This document shows, piece after piece, positions 47,939 through 55,456 of a DNA stretch of 58,829 nt (within the stretch, counting starts at the first letter, position 1; each line of letters opens with the position of its first letter). The notes beneath the pieces were generated by a model. That model did no database searches and was not told the DNA's origin. It saw only the letters and a list, made by a program, of their open reading frames with translations. The DNA is from a virus, in IMG/VR virus record IMGVR_UViG_3300050139_000074, positions 1 through 58,829 of that record, one strand, 5' to 3'. Position numbers and translations under genes: made by a program.

Positions 47939-49533
47939 AAATAAAGTCTCCGATACGCGTCTGCCAGTGAGTCGGTCCAGCCCCATTCAGCCATCTTTCG
48001 GTAGACGTTCCACTGCTCAACATCTATAAGCATCTTTGCCTGGTTAATGTTGATCACTTCTTCTCCGGCGAACACTTCAGGATAGCAGCAGGCAACAGTG
48101 ACCTTGCTGTACTTCTCTTTAAGCTCCGGGAGTAGCGCTGCGGCTACAATATGATCACCGAGGCCGTTATCGAGAACGATGATCTTACCAAGATCCAATG
48201 AGAGGAGCCGACTGGTCTCGGAGAACACAGCTTCGTCATGTGCAAACAAGTCTTTTGCCCTCTCTCTGATTCCGCCAAAGGGGTTCTTGAGGTGCCAAGT
48301 GACGCAGGGAGTCACCAAGACTTTGTACCCAGAGCATCGGAGTTTCCATGTGAAGTCCGTCTCTTCCCGGTGAGCCGCACGACTGAGTAGCAAGTTATAA
48401 TCTGCAACTCCGGCCCGGTACAAGAAAGAGCAGTGGAGATGCTCAACTTCCTGAGTCTCCTTGATTTTGCCCCACTGGATGTTTGGTTCGGAGAACAGGT
48501 TCTCCAGCTTGCCTGTAGCATTTATTGTTGGTACTGACGGCGGGGTAAGTATAGATCCACCTACGGCGCCTACACCATCGGCCATCTGCGCAAGAAGTTT
48601 CTCCAGCACATCAGGATTCGGCATGCAATCGTCGTCAATGCGCCACACGAAGTCATAACCCGATAGGTTCGCCCTCTGATGATTAAAGTGCTGCCCTCTT
48701 GGCTCATCTGGGTAGTACACCTCCCACTGAACGCCCTTCATCTGGAGCATCTGGAGGAGGTAAGCGTAGTGGGGCAGTTCTCTGAGATCTACTCTCGTCT
48801 CCGCCTCGTTATCGTCATAGATAATCAACTTCTCAGGCAGTCGTGTCTGCATAAGAACTGCTTGCAGGGCAAGGGGCAGAGTCGTCTCATATCTACCACG
48901 GGTAGAGATAGAGCAGAGAACCGAAGGCTCCGCCGTAAGTACCACACCTTTTTGCCACTTGAGGAGCATGAGGTTCTTGCCACATCCCTCTTCCGGTACA
49001 GAAATTATCTGGCCGTCGAAGCTGACATACTCAGTCTTCACATCTTTAAACTGTGCCACCGTCAGATGGTGCAACTTATGGTGTTCACCCCAGAATCCAG
49101 GGGTCTCGTCGTACGGGCAGGAAACGAGCAAGGTATTGCAATGCTCCTTCAGGATCTCTACGAGTTCAAGGCCGTTTTCAAGATGCTCGATTACTTCGAA
49201 AGCGATGATGGTATCTGCGTAGTAGTTGGGGAATAGCTCGAACAGGCGGTTCACATCACAGCAGCGGAACTTTGTACCTGGTGCTTCGAAGTTCACCTTG
49301 GCAACTTCAATGATCTTACGATCAAGGTCCACGCCTGTATAGTCAAGGGCCTCTGGCAAGAACTGCCGGCCATACCCGGTAGAGCACCCAATCTCAAGGA
49401 CAGAAGATCCTGTGAGGTTCTTGGCCGCCCACTCGTAGCGGGCGCGTTCACGGGGGAGAACTTCGTCTCCCTGAAGGAAGACGGCTCTCTCATATTTATT
49501 TGACAGCATGTAACGGTACTCTTCAGGCCGCAT
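47935..49533 (-). CDS. Methyltransferase-GT2 glycosyltransferase-GT9 N-half fusion protein (532 aa)
   Basis: Three parts. Residues about 40-190: AdoMet methyltransferase (SSVLEIGCSTGYGRQF, YTGVDLDRKII, TIIAFEVIEHLE). Residues about 200-440: GT2 glycosyltransferase (VLCSISTRGRYETTLPLALQ, LIIYDDNEAETR, FVWRIDDDCMPNPDVL with the D-x-D motif, AVGGSILTPP, REETDFTWKLRCSGYKV with the ED-like acceptor motif). Residues about 445-532: the N-terminal half of a GT9 enzyme (KIIVLDNGLGDHIVAAALLP). The ATG directly follows the stop of the collagen-like fibre gene (TAAATG), so fibre and cassette are co-translated. It may decorate the fibre; that is inference. Confidence 0.8.
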   Translation of the reverse strand: MRPEEYRYMLSNKYERAVFLQGDEVLPRERARYEWAAKNLTGSSVLEIGCSTGYGRQFLPEALDYTGVDLDRKIIEVAKVNFEAPGTKFRCCDVNRLFELFPNYYADTIIAFEVIEHLENGLELVEILKEHCNTLLVSCPYDETPGFWGEHHKLHHLTVAQFKDVKTEYVSFDGQIISVPEEGCGKNLMLLKWQKGVVLTAEPSVLCSISTRGRYETTLPLALQAVLMQTRLPEKLIIYDDNEAETRVDLRELPHYAYLLQMLQMKGVQWEVYYPDEPRGQHFNHQRANLSGYDFVWRIDDDCMPNPDVLEKLLAQMADGVGAVGGSILTPPSVPTINATGKLENLFSEPNIQWGKIKETQEVEHLHCSFLYRAGVADYNLLLSRAAHREETDFTWKLRCSGYKVLVTPCVTWHLKNPFGGIRERAKDLFAHDEAVFSETSRLLSLDLGKIIVLDNGLGDHIVAAALLPELKEKYSKVTVACCYPEVFAGEEVININQAKMLIDVEQWNVYRKMAEWGWTDSLADAYRRLYL

Positions 49534-51807
49534 TTATGCCTCTTTCCACACCTGACTGCACAGCCAGTTGCTACCTGCGATTGATGTTGCAACTACAAGA
49601 ACTCTCTTACCCGCCGATGGTGTAAATGGGTTACCTGAGAACCCCGAACCGGACATATCTGTCGCCCCGCTGCCGGCGATTCCTCCGGAGATGCCTACGG
49701 TGTACCCTGATGTTGCGTGCCCAGTGAGAAGAAGGGTAAGCGACTTGGCCCCGGAGGCTGAGGAAACTGCGGGGAACCCGAGTACAATATTTGCTGTCAG
49801 CGGCCCGATACTCTGTACGTTCGCGTTCGCGTAGTTAATTGGTATCCAGCCCGATGTAGCTGTCGGATAATCAGTCTCGATGTACCCCGGCGAGACGCCG
49901 CCGACTGCTCCGGAGAATCCTGAGTAACCCGATATACCGGAACCGGAGTAACCGGAGTAACCTGATATGCCACTCCATCCTGAGAACCCGGATGTACCTA
50001 CCGCTCCGGAGAATCCTGAGAATCCAGAACCTGAGAAGCCGGAGTAACCAGAGGTGCCTGCGGCGCCGTTCGTACCTGAGTACCCGGAGAAGCCTGATGT
50101 TGCTACTCCTGTGGGCCCTGAGTACCCAGAGTACCCTGAAATTCCGGAACCTGAGTACCCGGAATATCCTGATGTGCCGGCACCCGTTGCTCCTGAGTAC
50201 CCAGAATAACCGCTTACCCCTGAGCCTGAGTACCCAGAGAATCCAGATAAACCTGACGTACCTACACCGGTTGCACCTGAGTAACCGGAGATCCCGGAAC
50301 CTGAATACCCGGAGTAGCCACTTATACCTGAGGCTCCTACGGAGCCTGAGTACCCAGATAAACCTGACGTACCTACACCAGTTGCTCCTGAGTACCCAGA
50401 ATAACCGCTTACCCCCGAGCCTGAGTACCCGGAATACCCACTGTAACCTGATTTCCCCGAAAGCCCTTGGAGACCGGTGCCGCCCGCGCCTACTGCGTTC
50501 TGTGCAACGGCGTAATCGACAAAGATCTCGTGCCCGGAGAACCCACTGGATATGTGGTAGATGCGCGAAAGTACTGCCCCTCCGCTGATGTAGTTTGTGC
50601 CTACTGGCACCGGTATGATGACGGCGTTAAGAGCTGTTGAAGGTGGTATGACACCTACGGTGTCCCACGCTGCTGTGCTATTATTATAGAGCTGAAGATC
50701 CACAATATGCGCGGATGACCCCGTGTACCAGACGTTCAACGTGATCTGGTTCAGCTCTGTTACCCCAGAGAAGTCTACTCGTATATCGAAGCCGGGAACC
50801 CCTGAGACTTCTTGCACGTCGTAGACGTTGCCATCGTTGTACGTCTGTATCGAGGTGAGATCCCCACCGTTGAGCGTCCCGGTTGTGAGCGAGACTGATC
50901 CTGCTGCGAACGTCTCTGTTACTGGTGTGAGCCCCGAGTAACCCGACTTCCCGGAGAATCCAGAATAGCCGCTGTACCCTGCGCCCGATACTCCAGAGTA
51001 TCCTGAATACCCACTTATACCTGAGCCGGAGAAACCCGAGGCTCCTACGGAGCCGGAGAACCCAGAGAACCCGGAGGTTCCACTGAACCCGGAAGTGCCT
51101 ATGCCTGAGAACCCGGAGAACCCACTGAACCCAGAAGTGCCTATACCAGAGAACCCGGAGGCTCCTGAAGCCCCATTGAGACCAGAGAACCCTGAGGTGC
51201 CAGTGCCTGAGTAACCAGAGAACCCGGAGGCTCCGGAGAAGCCGGAGTATCCCGAAGCGGTAGCGAGACCGTCGAGACCCGAGAAGCCGGAGTACCCACT
51301 TATACCTGAACCTGAGAACCCAGAGTATCCCGAGAACCCGCTTACCCCTGAACCCGAGTACCCGGAGGCTCCCGCGGAGCCGGAGTACCCAGAGAAGCCA
51401 CTCTTGCCTGAGTACCCTGACGTCCCGACCGGAAGGTCAATCGGGGGGTACAGTGTACCTTGGATATTGAACTCACTCCATGAGATGGGTGTGAGATCCC
51501 CGGTGAGTAGTGCTGCTGAGAACGGGGTGAAGTTTCTATGCACTACCTCGCACCGGTAAACGGTGAACGTCGCACCACGATCATTCGGCCACAGGTTGAC
51601 AGAGAACTCACCATTCTGGTTGGTGGTCGCTGTTATTACGGATGTGATTATTCGTTCCCGGTTGATCGCGTCCCACGTATCTGAGGGCTGGTCGTACTCA
51701 TCTGTAAGGGTGAATTTGATGAGGATATTTGCAAGCGGTGTGCCGGTGGCATCCACAAGAGGTTGGCCGGAGTTTGTTATGGTGCGTACAATTGATGGGC
51801 TTGGCAT
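49534..51807 (-). CDS. Collagen-like (Gly-X-Ser) tail fibre
   Basis: 757 residues from ATG 51807 (SD AGGAG six bases upstream). An N-terminal beta domain of about 125 residues (particle attachment) precedes two long Gly-X-Ser blocks at about residues 128-293 and 442-638, dominated by GYS, GFS and GAS triplets. A non-repeat beta domain of about 150 residues separates them (TETFAAGSVSLTTGTLN ... HEIFVDYAVAQNAV). The last about 110 residues form a globular head (PGYIETDYPTATSGWIPIN ... SNWLCSQVWKEA). The blocks have two-residue breaks (SG-x-SG) at intervals and essentially no proline, unlike animal collagen. It probably forms a long fibre; the glycosylation cassette follows at once. Confidence 0.75.
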   Translation of the reverse strand: MPSPSIVRTITNSGQPLVDATGTPLANILIKFTLTDEYDQPSDTWDAINRERIITSVITATTNQNGEFSVNLWPNDRGATFTVYRCEVVHRNFTPFSAALLTGDLTPISWSEFNIQGTLYPPIDLPVGTSGYSGKSGFSGYSGSAGASGYSGSGVSGFSGYSGFSGSGISGYSGFSGLDGLATASGYSGFSGASGFSGYSGTGTSGFSGLNGASGASGFSGIGTSGFSGFSGFSGIGTSGFSGTSGFSGFSGSVGASGFSGSGISGYSGYSGVSGAGYSGYSGFSGKSGYSGLTPVTETFAAGSVSLTTGTLNGGDLTSIQTYNDGNVYDVQEVSGVPGFDIRVDFSGVTELNQITLNVWYTGSSAHIVDLQLYNNSTAAWDTVGVIPPSTALNAVIIPVPVGTNYISGGAVLSRIYHISSGFSGHEIFVDYAVAQNAVGAGGTGLQGLSGKSGYSGYSGYSGSGVSGYSGYSGATGVGTSGLSGYSGSVGASGISGYSGYSGSGISGYSGATGVGTSGLSGFSGYSGSGVSGYSGYSGATGAGTSGYSGYSGSGISGYSGYSGPTGVATSGFSGYSGTNGAAGTSGYSGFSGSGFSGFSGAVGTSGFSGWSGISGYSGYSGSGISGYSGFSGAVGGVSPGYIETDYPTATSGWIPINYANANVQSIGPLTANIVLGFPAVSSASGAKSLTLLLTGHATSGYTVGISGGIAGSGATDMSGSGFSGNPFTPSAGKRVLVVATSIAGSNWLCSQVWKEA

Positions 51808-51842
51808 GACATACTCCTGGCCGATGTTCGTCGGCAAAGGGG

Positions 51843-52337
51843 TTACAGATTTATTTGGATATTCACCATGTTCGCCGGTCCGCTGCCCTTTTCTTCCTTC
51901 GGCTCAAGCCGGCCAAGGCGCGTGACGATCTTGAAAGCATCCAGTTTCTGGGCAAAAGGGATGTTGCTGTGCAACGCCCCGTCGAGTTCTGGTAACCAAT
52001 CTTCTGCGATCATCTCACATTTCTTACTGAAGATGAGCCCCTCATCACGCACTACTTTCTGCGCTGCGGAGAGTTCTCGGCGGAACGCTTCCGACTGCTT
52101 TAGGGTCTCATATTGGCTAAGTGTGAGCGAGTATTTAAAGAGCAGTTCTTCCTCAGTCTGAAGATTGAGTGCCAACTCCATTGGCAGGCGCACCGGCCAC
52201 GGAGAGAGCTTTTCATGTACTGGAACGAGATCCAATACCAGAGGCGGAGAAGCCTCTGGGAGACCGAGATGCTCTGCGAGCAACGCATCGTCGTAACCGA
52301 ATCCAAGATCTTCATTTTCAAATGCTAAGGAGGCCAT
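51843..52337 (-). CDS. Possible terminase small subunit-like protein (164 aa)
   Basis: The middle region RLPMELALNLQTEEELLFKYSLTLSQYETLKQ (in part) looks like an N-terminal helical domain, followed by a helical AFRRELSAAQKVVRDEGLIFSKK and KLDAFKIVTRLGRLEP. I recall similar proteins near terminase genes of podoviruses, where they are small terminase candidates, but no DNA-binding motif is clear. Starts the late virion block just after the Cro-like gene. Uncertain. Confidence 0.4.
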   Translation of the reverse strand: MASLAFENEDLGFGYDDALLAEHLGLPEASPPLVLDLVPVHEKLSPWPVRLPMELALNLQTEEELLFKYSLTLSQYETLKQSEAFRRELSAAQKVVRDEGLIFSKKCEMIAEDWLPELDGALHSNIPFAQKLDAFKIVTRLGRLEPKEEKGSGPANMVNIQINL

Positions 52338-52390
52338 GCGGGGGAGGGTAGTGAATTAATTCCTGTGTGTCAAGGTAAAAGTGAGTTGAT

Positions 52391-52642
52391 TCACCACTCA
52401 CTCTTACGGGCTGCGTTCGGGCACCCGTTCGGCCCAAGGGCTTCGTCCACTCGTAGGGGTAGTTCTTTGAAGAACCTTGAGTCACGTTTCTGCGCATCCT
52501 GTGCTTCGCGTAGGAGCTTCTCTGGCGTTCTTGAGTTCCCGCTGTCGTACCCTTGGTACGTAGGTTTCAGGATGCCTAAGAGCTTTGCGAACTCGCCTAT
52601 AGAGTACTTCATCTGGAGGCGTATCTTCTTTATTTGGGTCAT
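52391..52642 (-). CDS. Cro/C1-type helix-turn-helix regulator (83 aa)
   Basis: Start chosen at ATG 52642 (M of MTQIKKIR) because AGGAGG lies six bases upstream. Residues 10-45 (MKYSIGEFAKLLGILKPTYQGYD) fit an XRE-type helix-turn-helix: Q-x-x-F-A-x-L-L-G, turn, and recognition helix with T-Y-Q-G-Y. A basic C-terminal half follows (LLREAQDAQKRDSRFFKELP). Two similar inverted-repeat sites sit upstream (52686-52701 over its -35 and 52779-52796), so it may repress or activate itself and the late genes downstream. Confidence 0.72.
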   Translation of the reverse strand: MTQIKKIRLQMKYSIGEFAKLLGILKPTYQGYDSGNSRTPEKLLREAQDAQKRDSRFFKELPLRVDEALGPNGCPNAARKSEW

Positions 52643-52664
52643 ACGCTTTCCTCCTTTTTCGTAC

Positions 52665-52701
52665 ACAATATCACCGTTTCAAATGTTTTACAAGTGTGAA
52701 A
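52665..52701 (-). promoter_or_regulatory. Promoter and operator O1 of the Cro-like gene
   Basis: On the minus strand TTGTAA (plus 52688-52693), 17-base spacer, TATTGT (plus 52665-52670). The -35 is inside an inverted repeat TTTTAC-aagt-GTGAAA (52686-52701). Probably the autoregulated promoter for the late-block regulator. Confidence 0.55.
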
Positions 52702-52778
52702 TTTTGAGGGTGGTATTTTTAGGCATTGATCTGCACCCCCCGCCCCTTGTCATACGGTGCGTGGTGCTCTGGGGTTGC

Positions 52779-52796
52779 AATTTTACGTGTAAAATT
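52779..52796. promoter_or_regulatory. Palindromic operator O2
   Basis: AATTTTAC-GT-GTAAAATT, a perfect 8+8 palindrome about 80 bases upstream of O1. Its arms match O1 (TTTTAC / GTGAAA), so the same Cro-like protein could bind both. Confidence 0.5.
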
Positions 52797-52798
52797 CT

Positions 52799-52927
52799 TT
52801 ACTTTTGGATTCTGAGAGGGCTTGTGTTACGCTCCGCATGAGTAGCCTCTGGGGGCGGGGCATCGAAGCCCCCATTCGTTATCTGAGAAAATCTGACTGT
52901 GCAATCATAATGCCTGGAATGATTCAT
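52799..52927 (-). CDS. Possible small protein (42 aa)
   Basis: A frame beginning MNHSRHYDCTVRFSQITNGG in the otherwise empty stretch between the terminator at 52974 and the Cro-like gene. There is no clear ribosome site and it ends near O2. Low confidence; apart from this frame the 52800-52973 segment shows only a GC-rich hairpin (GGGGC/GCCCC near 52856). Confidence 0.2.
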   Translation of the reverse strand: MNHSRHYDCTVRFSQITNGGFDAPPPEATHAERNTSPLRIQK

Positions 52928-52973
52928 CGTCACGTAGTGACTACTTAATCCCGAGCGTAGCGAGGGCGCCCGC

Positions 52974-53004
52974 AAAAAAAGAAGGGGCCGATGTTTTGGC
53001 CCCT
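52974..53004 (-). terminator. Strong rho-independent terminator
   Basis: On the minus strand the stem AGGGGCC / GGCCCCT (loop of 8-9 bases) is followed by TCTTTTTTT. A textbook terminator that ends the early leftward genes and separates them from the late block. Confidence 0.85.
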
Positions 53005-53011
53005 CAATGCT

Positions 53012-53131
53012 TCAATTATGCCTTGTGTTCCACTCTAAACACGCCGCTTCAAACTCCGACGACCCGCGCTCCGCCCGTGGTGTGCTGTCTATCCAGCGCC
53101 TTAGGTCTCTATCTGACATTGTTTTGAACAT
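53012..53131 (-). CDS. Small protein (39 aa)
   Basis: Begins MFKTMSDRDLRRWIDSTPRA and ends EWNTRHN. AGGAGGTGAGAAG just before the ATG is an excellent ribosome site, and the gene ends immediately before the terminator at 52974. It overlaps the end of the 53101 gene in another frame. No domain recognised. Confidence 0.55.
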   Translation of the reverse strand: MFKTMSDRDLRRWIDSTPRAERGSSEFEAACLEWNTRHN

Positions 53132-53322
53132 CTTCTCACCTCCTCCTGAACCTTCCTAACGATGGCTGTGCAATCGAGTTTTCTATCCTCTGCGAAGTGT
53201 AACAGGTCGGTCATAAGATCTTCTATACCTTCCTGGAGCTCTTCATTCCTGCTCGTGAGGTTCGCATACCCTGCTGACATAAGCGCGTGTAGCGCATCGG
53301 CTCTTCTTTGTCGTGGTGACAT
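53101..53322 (-). CDS. Hypothetical helical protein (73 aa)
   Basis: Start chosen at MSPRQRRADALHALM (53322); GGAGGTAC lies about 10 bases upstream, and an earlier ATG at 53346 is possible. A helical amphipathic middle (SRNEELQEGIEDLMTDLLHF) and a Cys-containing end (RCSKQCQIET) follow. Function unknown. Confidence 0.5.
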   Translation of the reverse strand: MSPRQRRADALHALMSAGYANLTSRNEELQEGIEDLMTDLLHFAEDRKLDCTAIVRKVQEEVRRCSKQCQIET

Positions 53323-53326
53323 GGTC

Positions 53327-53383
53327 TTAGTACCTCCTGGAGACATAAATTAGTACAACTATGATTGCTAATATAGGGATCAC
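53327..53383 (-). CDS. Possible 18-residue membrane peptide
   Basis: GTG start overlapping the stop of the 53380 gene (GTGA). The product MIPILAIIVVLIYVSRRY is a short transmembrane-like helix with a positive end. It overlaps the long-start form of the next gene. Supported by the coupling device and by its clear hydrophobic-then-basic design; too short for certainty. Confidence 0.4.
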   Translation of the reverse strand: MIPILAIIVVLIYVSRRY

Positions 53384-54135
53384 GGCGTCGGCTCCCATAA
53401 CATGCCGATACGCTCCATGTCTGCTTTAAATGCTTCGATAAGCGCGGGAGATCGGGCCTCGAGTAATGTTCTGAGCTCTTCTTTTGGCAGACACAACTGA
53501 TCGTCTGTTGCTTCGGGCCATACCGCGCTGGACCGAGCGTAGTCTAGTCGACGCTCTTTACCCTCTCCAGTACGCAACCATGGAACGTATCGCGTGGCTG
53601 CCTGCACTTCTGGGCATGTAGCAGAGTCAACGTACTGCTCTAACTTCTCCGTCGCTTCCGGCTTCCAGGCAAGAAGACCTGTTTTACCATTTCGAATCTG
53701 CCTTGTCTCGCCCTTACGCAGTCCATTACAGTCCTGGTCTCCTGCGTGATACAGTGTGTTAGCGATATAATGCATCGGCCCGTCTGCGTCCATTAAATGC
53801 CATTTTATAAGTGGCGCAAGCTCGGGAAATCTCTTTGCAATCTCCTCGTGCATACACCCGCCCGCCGCTATGTCGCGTTGTCTCCTGGATTCGTCGGTAT
53901 AAACGTACGCTGTGATACTGAATGACTGATGACCGTTGCCGCACCGGTCGTCGAAACGGATAGATACAATCATCGTGCCGTTTGTTCCGTAACCCTTGAT
54001 ACGTCGTGACACGCTTTTCCATTCCTGAGACCTGTGTACGAGTCGGCCTCTAACGTCTTTCGGCTCGCTTACAGTTCCCATCTCACCCGCTACGCCGTTG
54101 ATTGTGTGGTTATGCTTTTCAATTGGGTAACTCAT
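53380..54135 (-). CDS. Hypothetical protein of a widespread phage family (251 aa)
   Basis: Start chosen at MSYPIEKHNHTING (54135), overlapping the previous stop (ATGA). The middle has KWHLMDADGPMHYIANTLYH, then GDQDCNGLRKGETRQIRNGK. I recognise this D-G-P-x-H-Y-x-A-N-T-x-Y-x-A-G-D ... G-L-R-x-G-E pattern in many phage and plasmid proteins of unknown function. Near the C-terminus LDYARSSAVWPEAT is also characteristic. Not enzymatic by any motif I can see. Confidence 0.6.
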   Translation of the reverse strand: MSYPIEKHNHTINGVAGEMGTVSEPKDVRGRLVHRSQEWKSVSRRIKGYGTNGTMIVSIRFDDRCGNGHQSFSITAYVYTDESRRQRDIAAGGCMHEEIAKRFPELAPLIKWHLMDADGPMHYIANTLYHAGDQDCNGLRKGETRQIRNGKTGLLAWKPEATEKLEQYVDSATCPEVQAATRYVPWLRTGEGKERRLDYARSSAVWPEATDDQLCLPKEELRTLLEARSPALIEAFKADMERIGMLWEPTP

Positions 54136-54260
54136 AGTCCTAGCACCTCTTTCCATTGATTTATGAATCTCTGAATCTCTGCCGCGCTGGTAAAATTGGC
54201 GGCTCTGTTTGCGTCGGTAAATGCCTGTTGAAAATCATAGCTGCTGACGGTGGTTTTCAT
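54132..54260 (-). CDS. Small protein (42 aa) sharing its tail with the 54439 gene product
   Basis: Begins MKTTVSSYDFQQAFTDANRA; ends SAAEIQRFINQWKEVLGL. The last about 16 residues are nearly the same as the end of the 314-residue protein (TAQEIDRFINQWREVLGL). It is ATGA-coupled on both sides. The DNA behind the tails (54133-54180 and 54440-54487) is similar at about 40 of 48 bases, pointing to a duplication. Confidence 0.6.
   Translation of the reverse strand: MKTTVSSYDFQQAFTDANRAANFTSAAEIQRFINQWKEVLGL
54133..54180 (-). repeat. Duplicated gene end, copy 1
   Basis: 48 bases that match 54440-54487 at about 40 positions, both covering the last codons and stop of a gene plus the following ATGA junction. 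Confidence 0.7.
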
Positions 54261-54442
54261 GGTTGGTACTCCTTGTGTATTTCGTCGTCTTTTATCATCG
54301 TTACAGGCTCATTTCCTGCGCGTCCAATACCTCTTTTTGATATGCCGACATAACTGTTATAGTCTCGCGTTGCTGTAAATCCGTTTGTTCCTTCATACAC
54401 CGTGCCGACGTTGCCGACAATCACCTGGTAGTTATGGTTCAT
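54257..54442 (-). CDS. Small protein (61 aa)
   Basis: Start chosen at MNHNYQVIVGNVGTVYEGTN (54442), overlapping the previous stop (ATGA). The beta-pattern N-terminus is followed by NSYVGISKRGIGRAGNEPVT, and it ends EIHKEYQP. I have seen the V-G-N-V-G-T-V-Y-x-G pattern in plasmid and phage small proteins of unknown role. Confidence 0.55.
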   Translation of the reverse strand: MNHNYQVIVGNVGTVYEGTNGFTATRDYNSYVGISKRGIGRAGNEPVTMIKDDEIHKEYQP

Positions 54443-55383
54443 AGTCCTAACACCTCCCGCCATTGATTTATAAACCTGTCAATCTCTTGAGCTGTAAACG
54501 TGTGGCAACCGGCACGGACCGTGCCGTGTTCGTCGATTGCATCGAGCGTGAAAACTCCAAGCGGGATCTTGTGGCCGTTGGTGTGGTATGGTGTCCAAGT
54601 GCCGCACGGCTGTAAACCCTCGTACTGCTGGCGCGATAACCAGAATTTAAGAGCTGTCACAGCATGATCCAGCGGGCAACGTGCACCTTGACTGGTTAGT
54701 ATCTCCCCGGCGCGGATAGCGATTTGATCCGTGCCGTACACTCTGTAGCTGGTCGGATAATAGCCGGCGCCGGTCGTTAGCCATGTGGTGTATGCTTCCA
54801 GGTCATCAGCACGTTGTGCGGCTTCGCGGGCCTGTTTTGCTTCTCGTGCGGCTTTCTGCTGGCTGGCGGCTGCCTCGGTCCATTGTTTAGTCACTGCTTC
54901 GTTAAAGCCTGGCAGGTCGGCGGCTGGTAGATTAAATGCTGCAAGTGCTGTCTGGATCGTGTCACGCCTGGCGTTATACTGGTTTATCGCATTTGCTTTT
55001 GTGGTTGCTCTGGTACGTGGTTTAAATGCGTCTTGTAGGTCGGCGGCTGCCTGGTCGATGGCGGCCTGTATTATTGCTGCAGGTGTGCGGCTGTAACTCT
55101 GCCAGTGGTTAGCAAACGCAGGAGTGTAAAACCGGTTTAAATGCTGGGTTGCCTGTCGGCTGGTGCTGACATGCTTTCCGGTGGTGGGTGTCAGACTGGA
55201 ATCAGACAAAAAAGCCCAGCGGTTGCCTGCTGCGTCGTCTTCAATCTGTGCGATCACAGTTGAATAGCTGTAAAGCAATTTACCCTCGAATGATACATTT
55301 GAACCGCTCCGGGCGTCGTCCTGGCTCTGGTGTGCCCATAGGTGGATTACTTGAGCTGCTGGGAATACGTGGCGTTGTCTCAT
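54439..55383 (-). CDS. Hypothetical protein (314 aa)
   Basis: The first third has AQVIHLWAHQSQDDARSGSN and LLYSYSTVIAQI, which I recognise from hypothetical proteins of phages and plasmids (H-L-W-A-H-Q-S-Q-x-x-A-R ... L-Y-S-Y-x-T-x-I-A). The middle is a long charged helical region (QKAAREAKQAREAAQRADDL). The C-terminus holds CGTWTPYHTNGHKIPLGV and the shared tail EIDRFINQWREVLGL. No enzymatic motif seen. AGGAGA six bases before the start. Confidence 0.6.
   Translation of the reverse strand: MRQRHVFPAAQVIHLWAHQSQDDARSGSNVSFEGKLLYSYSTVIAQIEDDAAGNRWAFLSDSSLTPTTGKHVSTSRQATQHLNRFYTPAFANHWQSYSRTPAAIIQAAIDQAAADLQDAFKPRTRATTKANAINQYNARRDTIQTALAAFNLPAADLPGFNEAVTKQWTEAAASQQKAAREAKQAREAAQRADDLEAYTTWLTTGAGYYPTSYRVYGTDQIAIRAGEILTSQGARCPLDHAVTALKFWLSRQQYEGLQPCGTWTPYHTNGHKIPLGVFTLDAIDEHGTVRAGCHTFTAQEIDRFINQWREVLGL
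54440..54487 (-). repeat. Duplicated gene end, copy 2
   Basis: Counterpart of 54133-54180, at the end of the 314-residue gene. Confidence 0.7.
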
Positions 55384-55384
55384 G

Positions 55385-55456
55385 TTATAGTTCTCCTGTT
55401 ATTGTGTGGTATGCCGCTACTATGATCCATGATAGTAAGAATATGCCAGTTAGCAT
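55385..55456 (-). CDS. Possible 23-residue membrane peptide
   Basis: An ATG-start frame beginning MLTGIFLLSWIIVAAYHT, ending ITGEL. One hydrophobic helix. The ATG overlaps the last codons of the preceding gene, and the AGGAGA inside it serves the 54439 gene. Second such peptide in this block (see 53327-53383). Confidence 0.4.
   Translation of the reverse strand: MLTGIFLLSWIIVAAYHTITGEL

Noticed and set aside
49992-50588. Long opposite-strand frame inside the fibre repeats
   Set aside because: Arg/Leu/Ser-rich translation is the mirror of the Gly-Tyr-Ser repeat; no ribosome site and no neighbour coupling.
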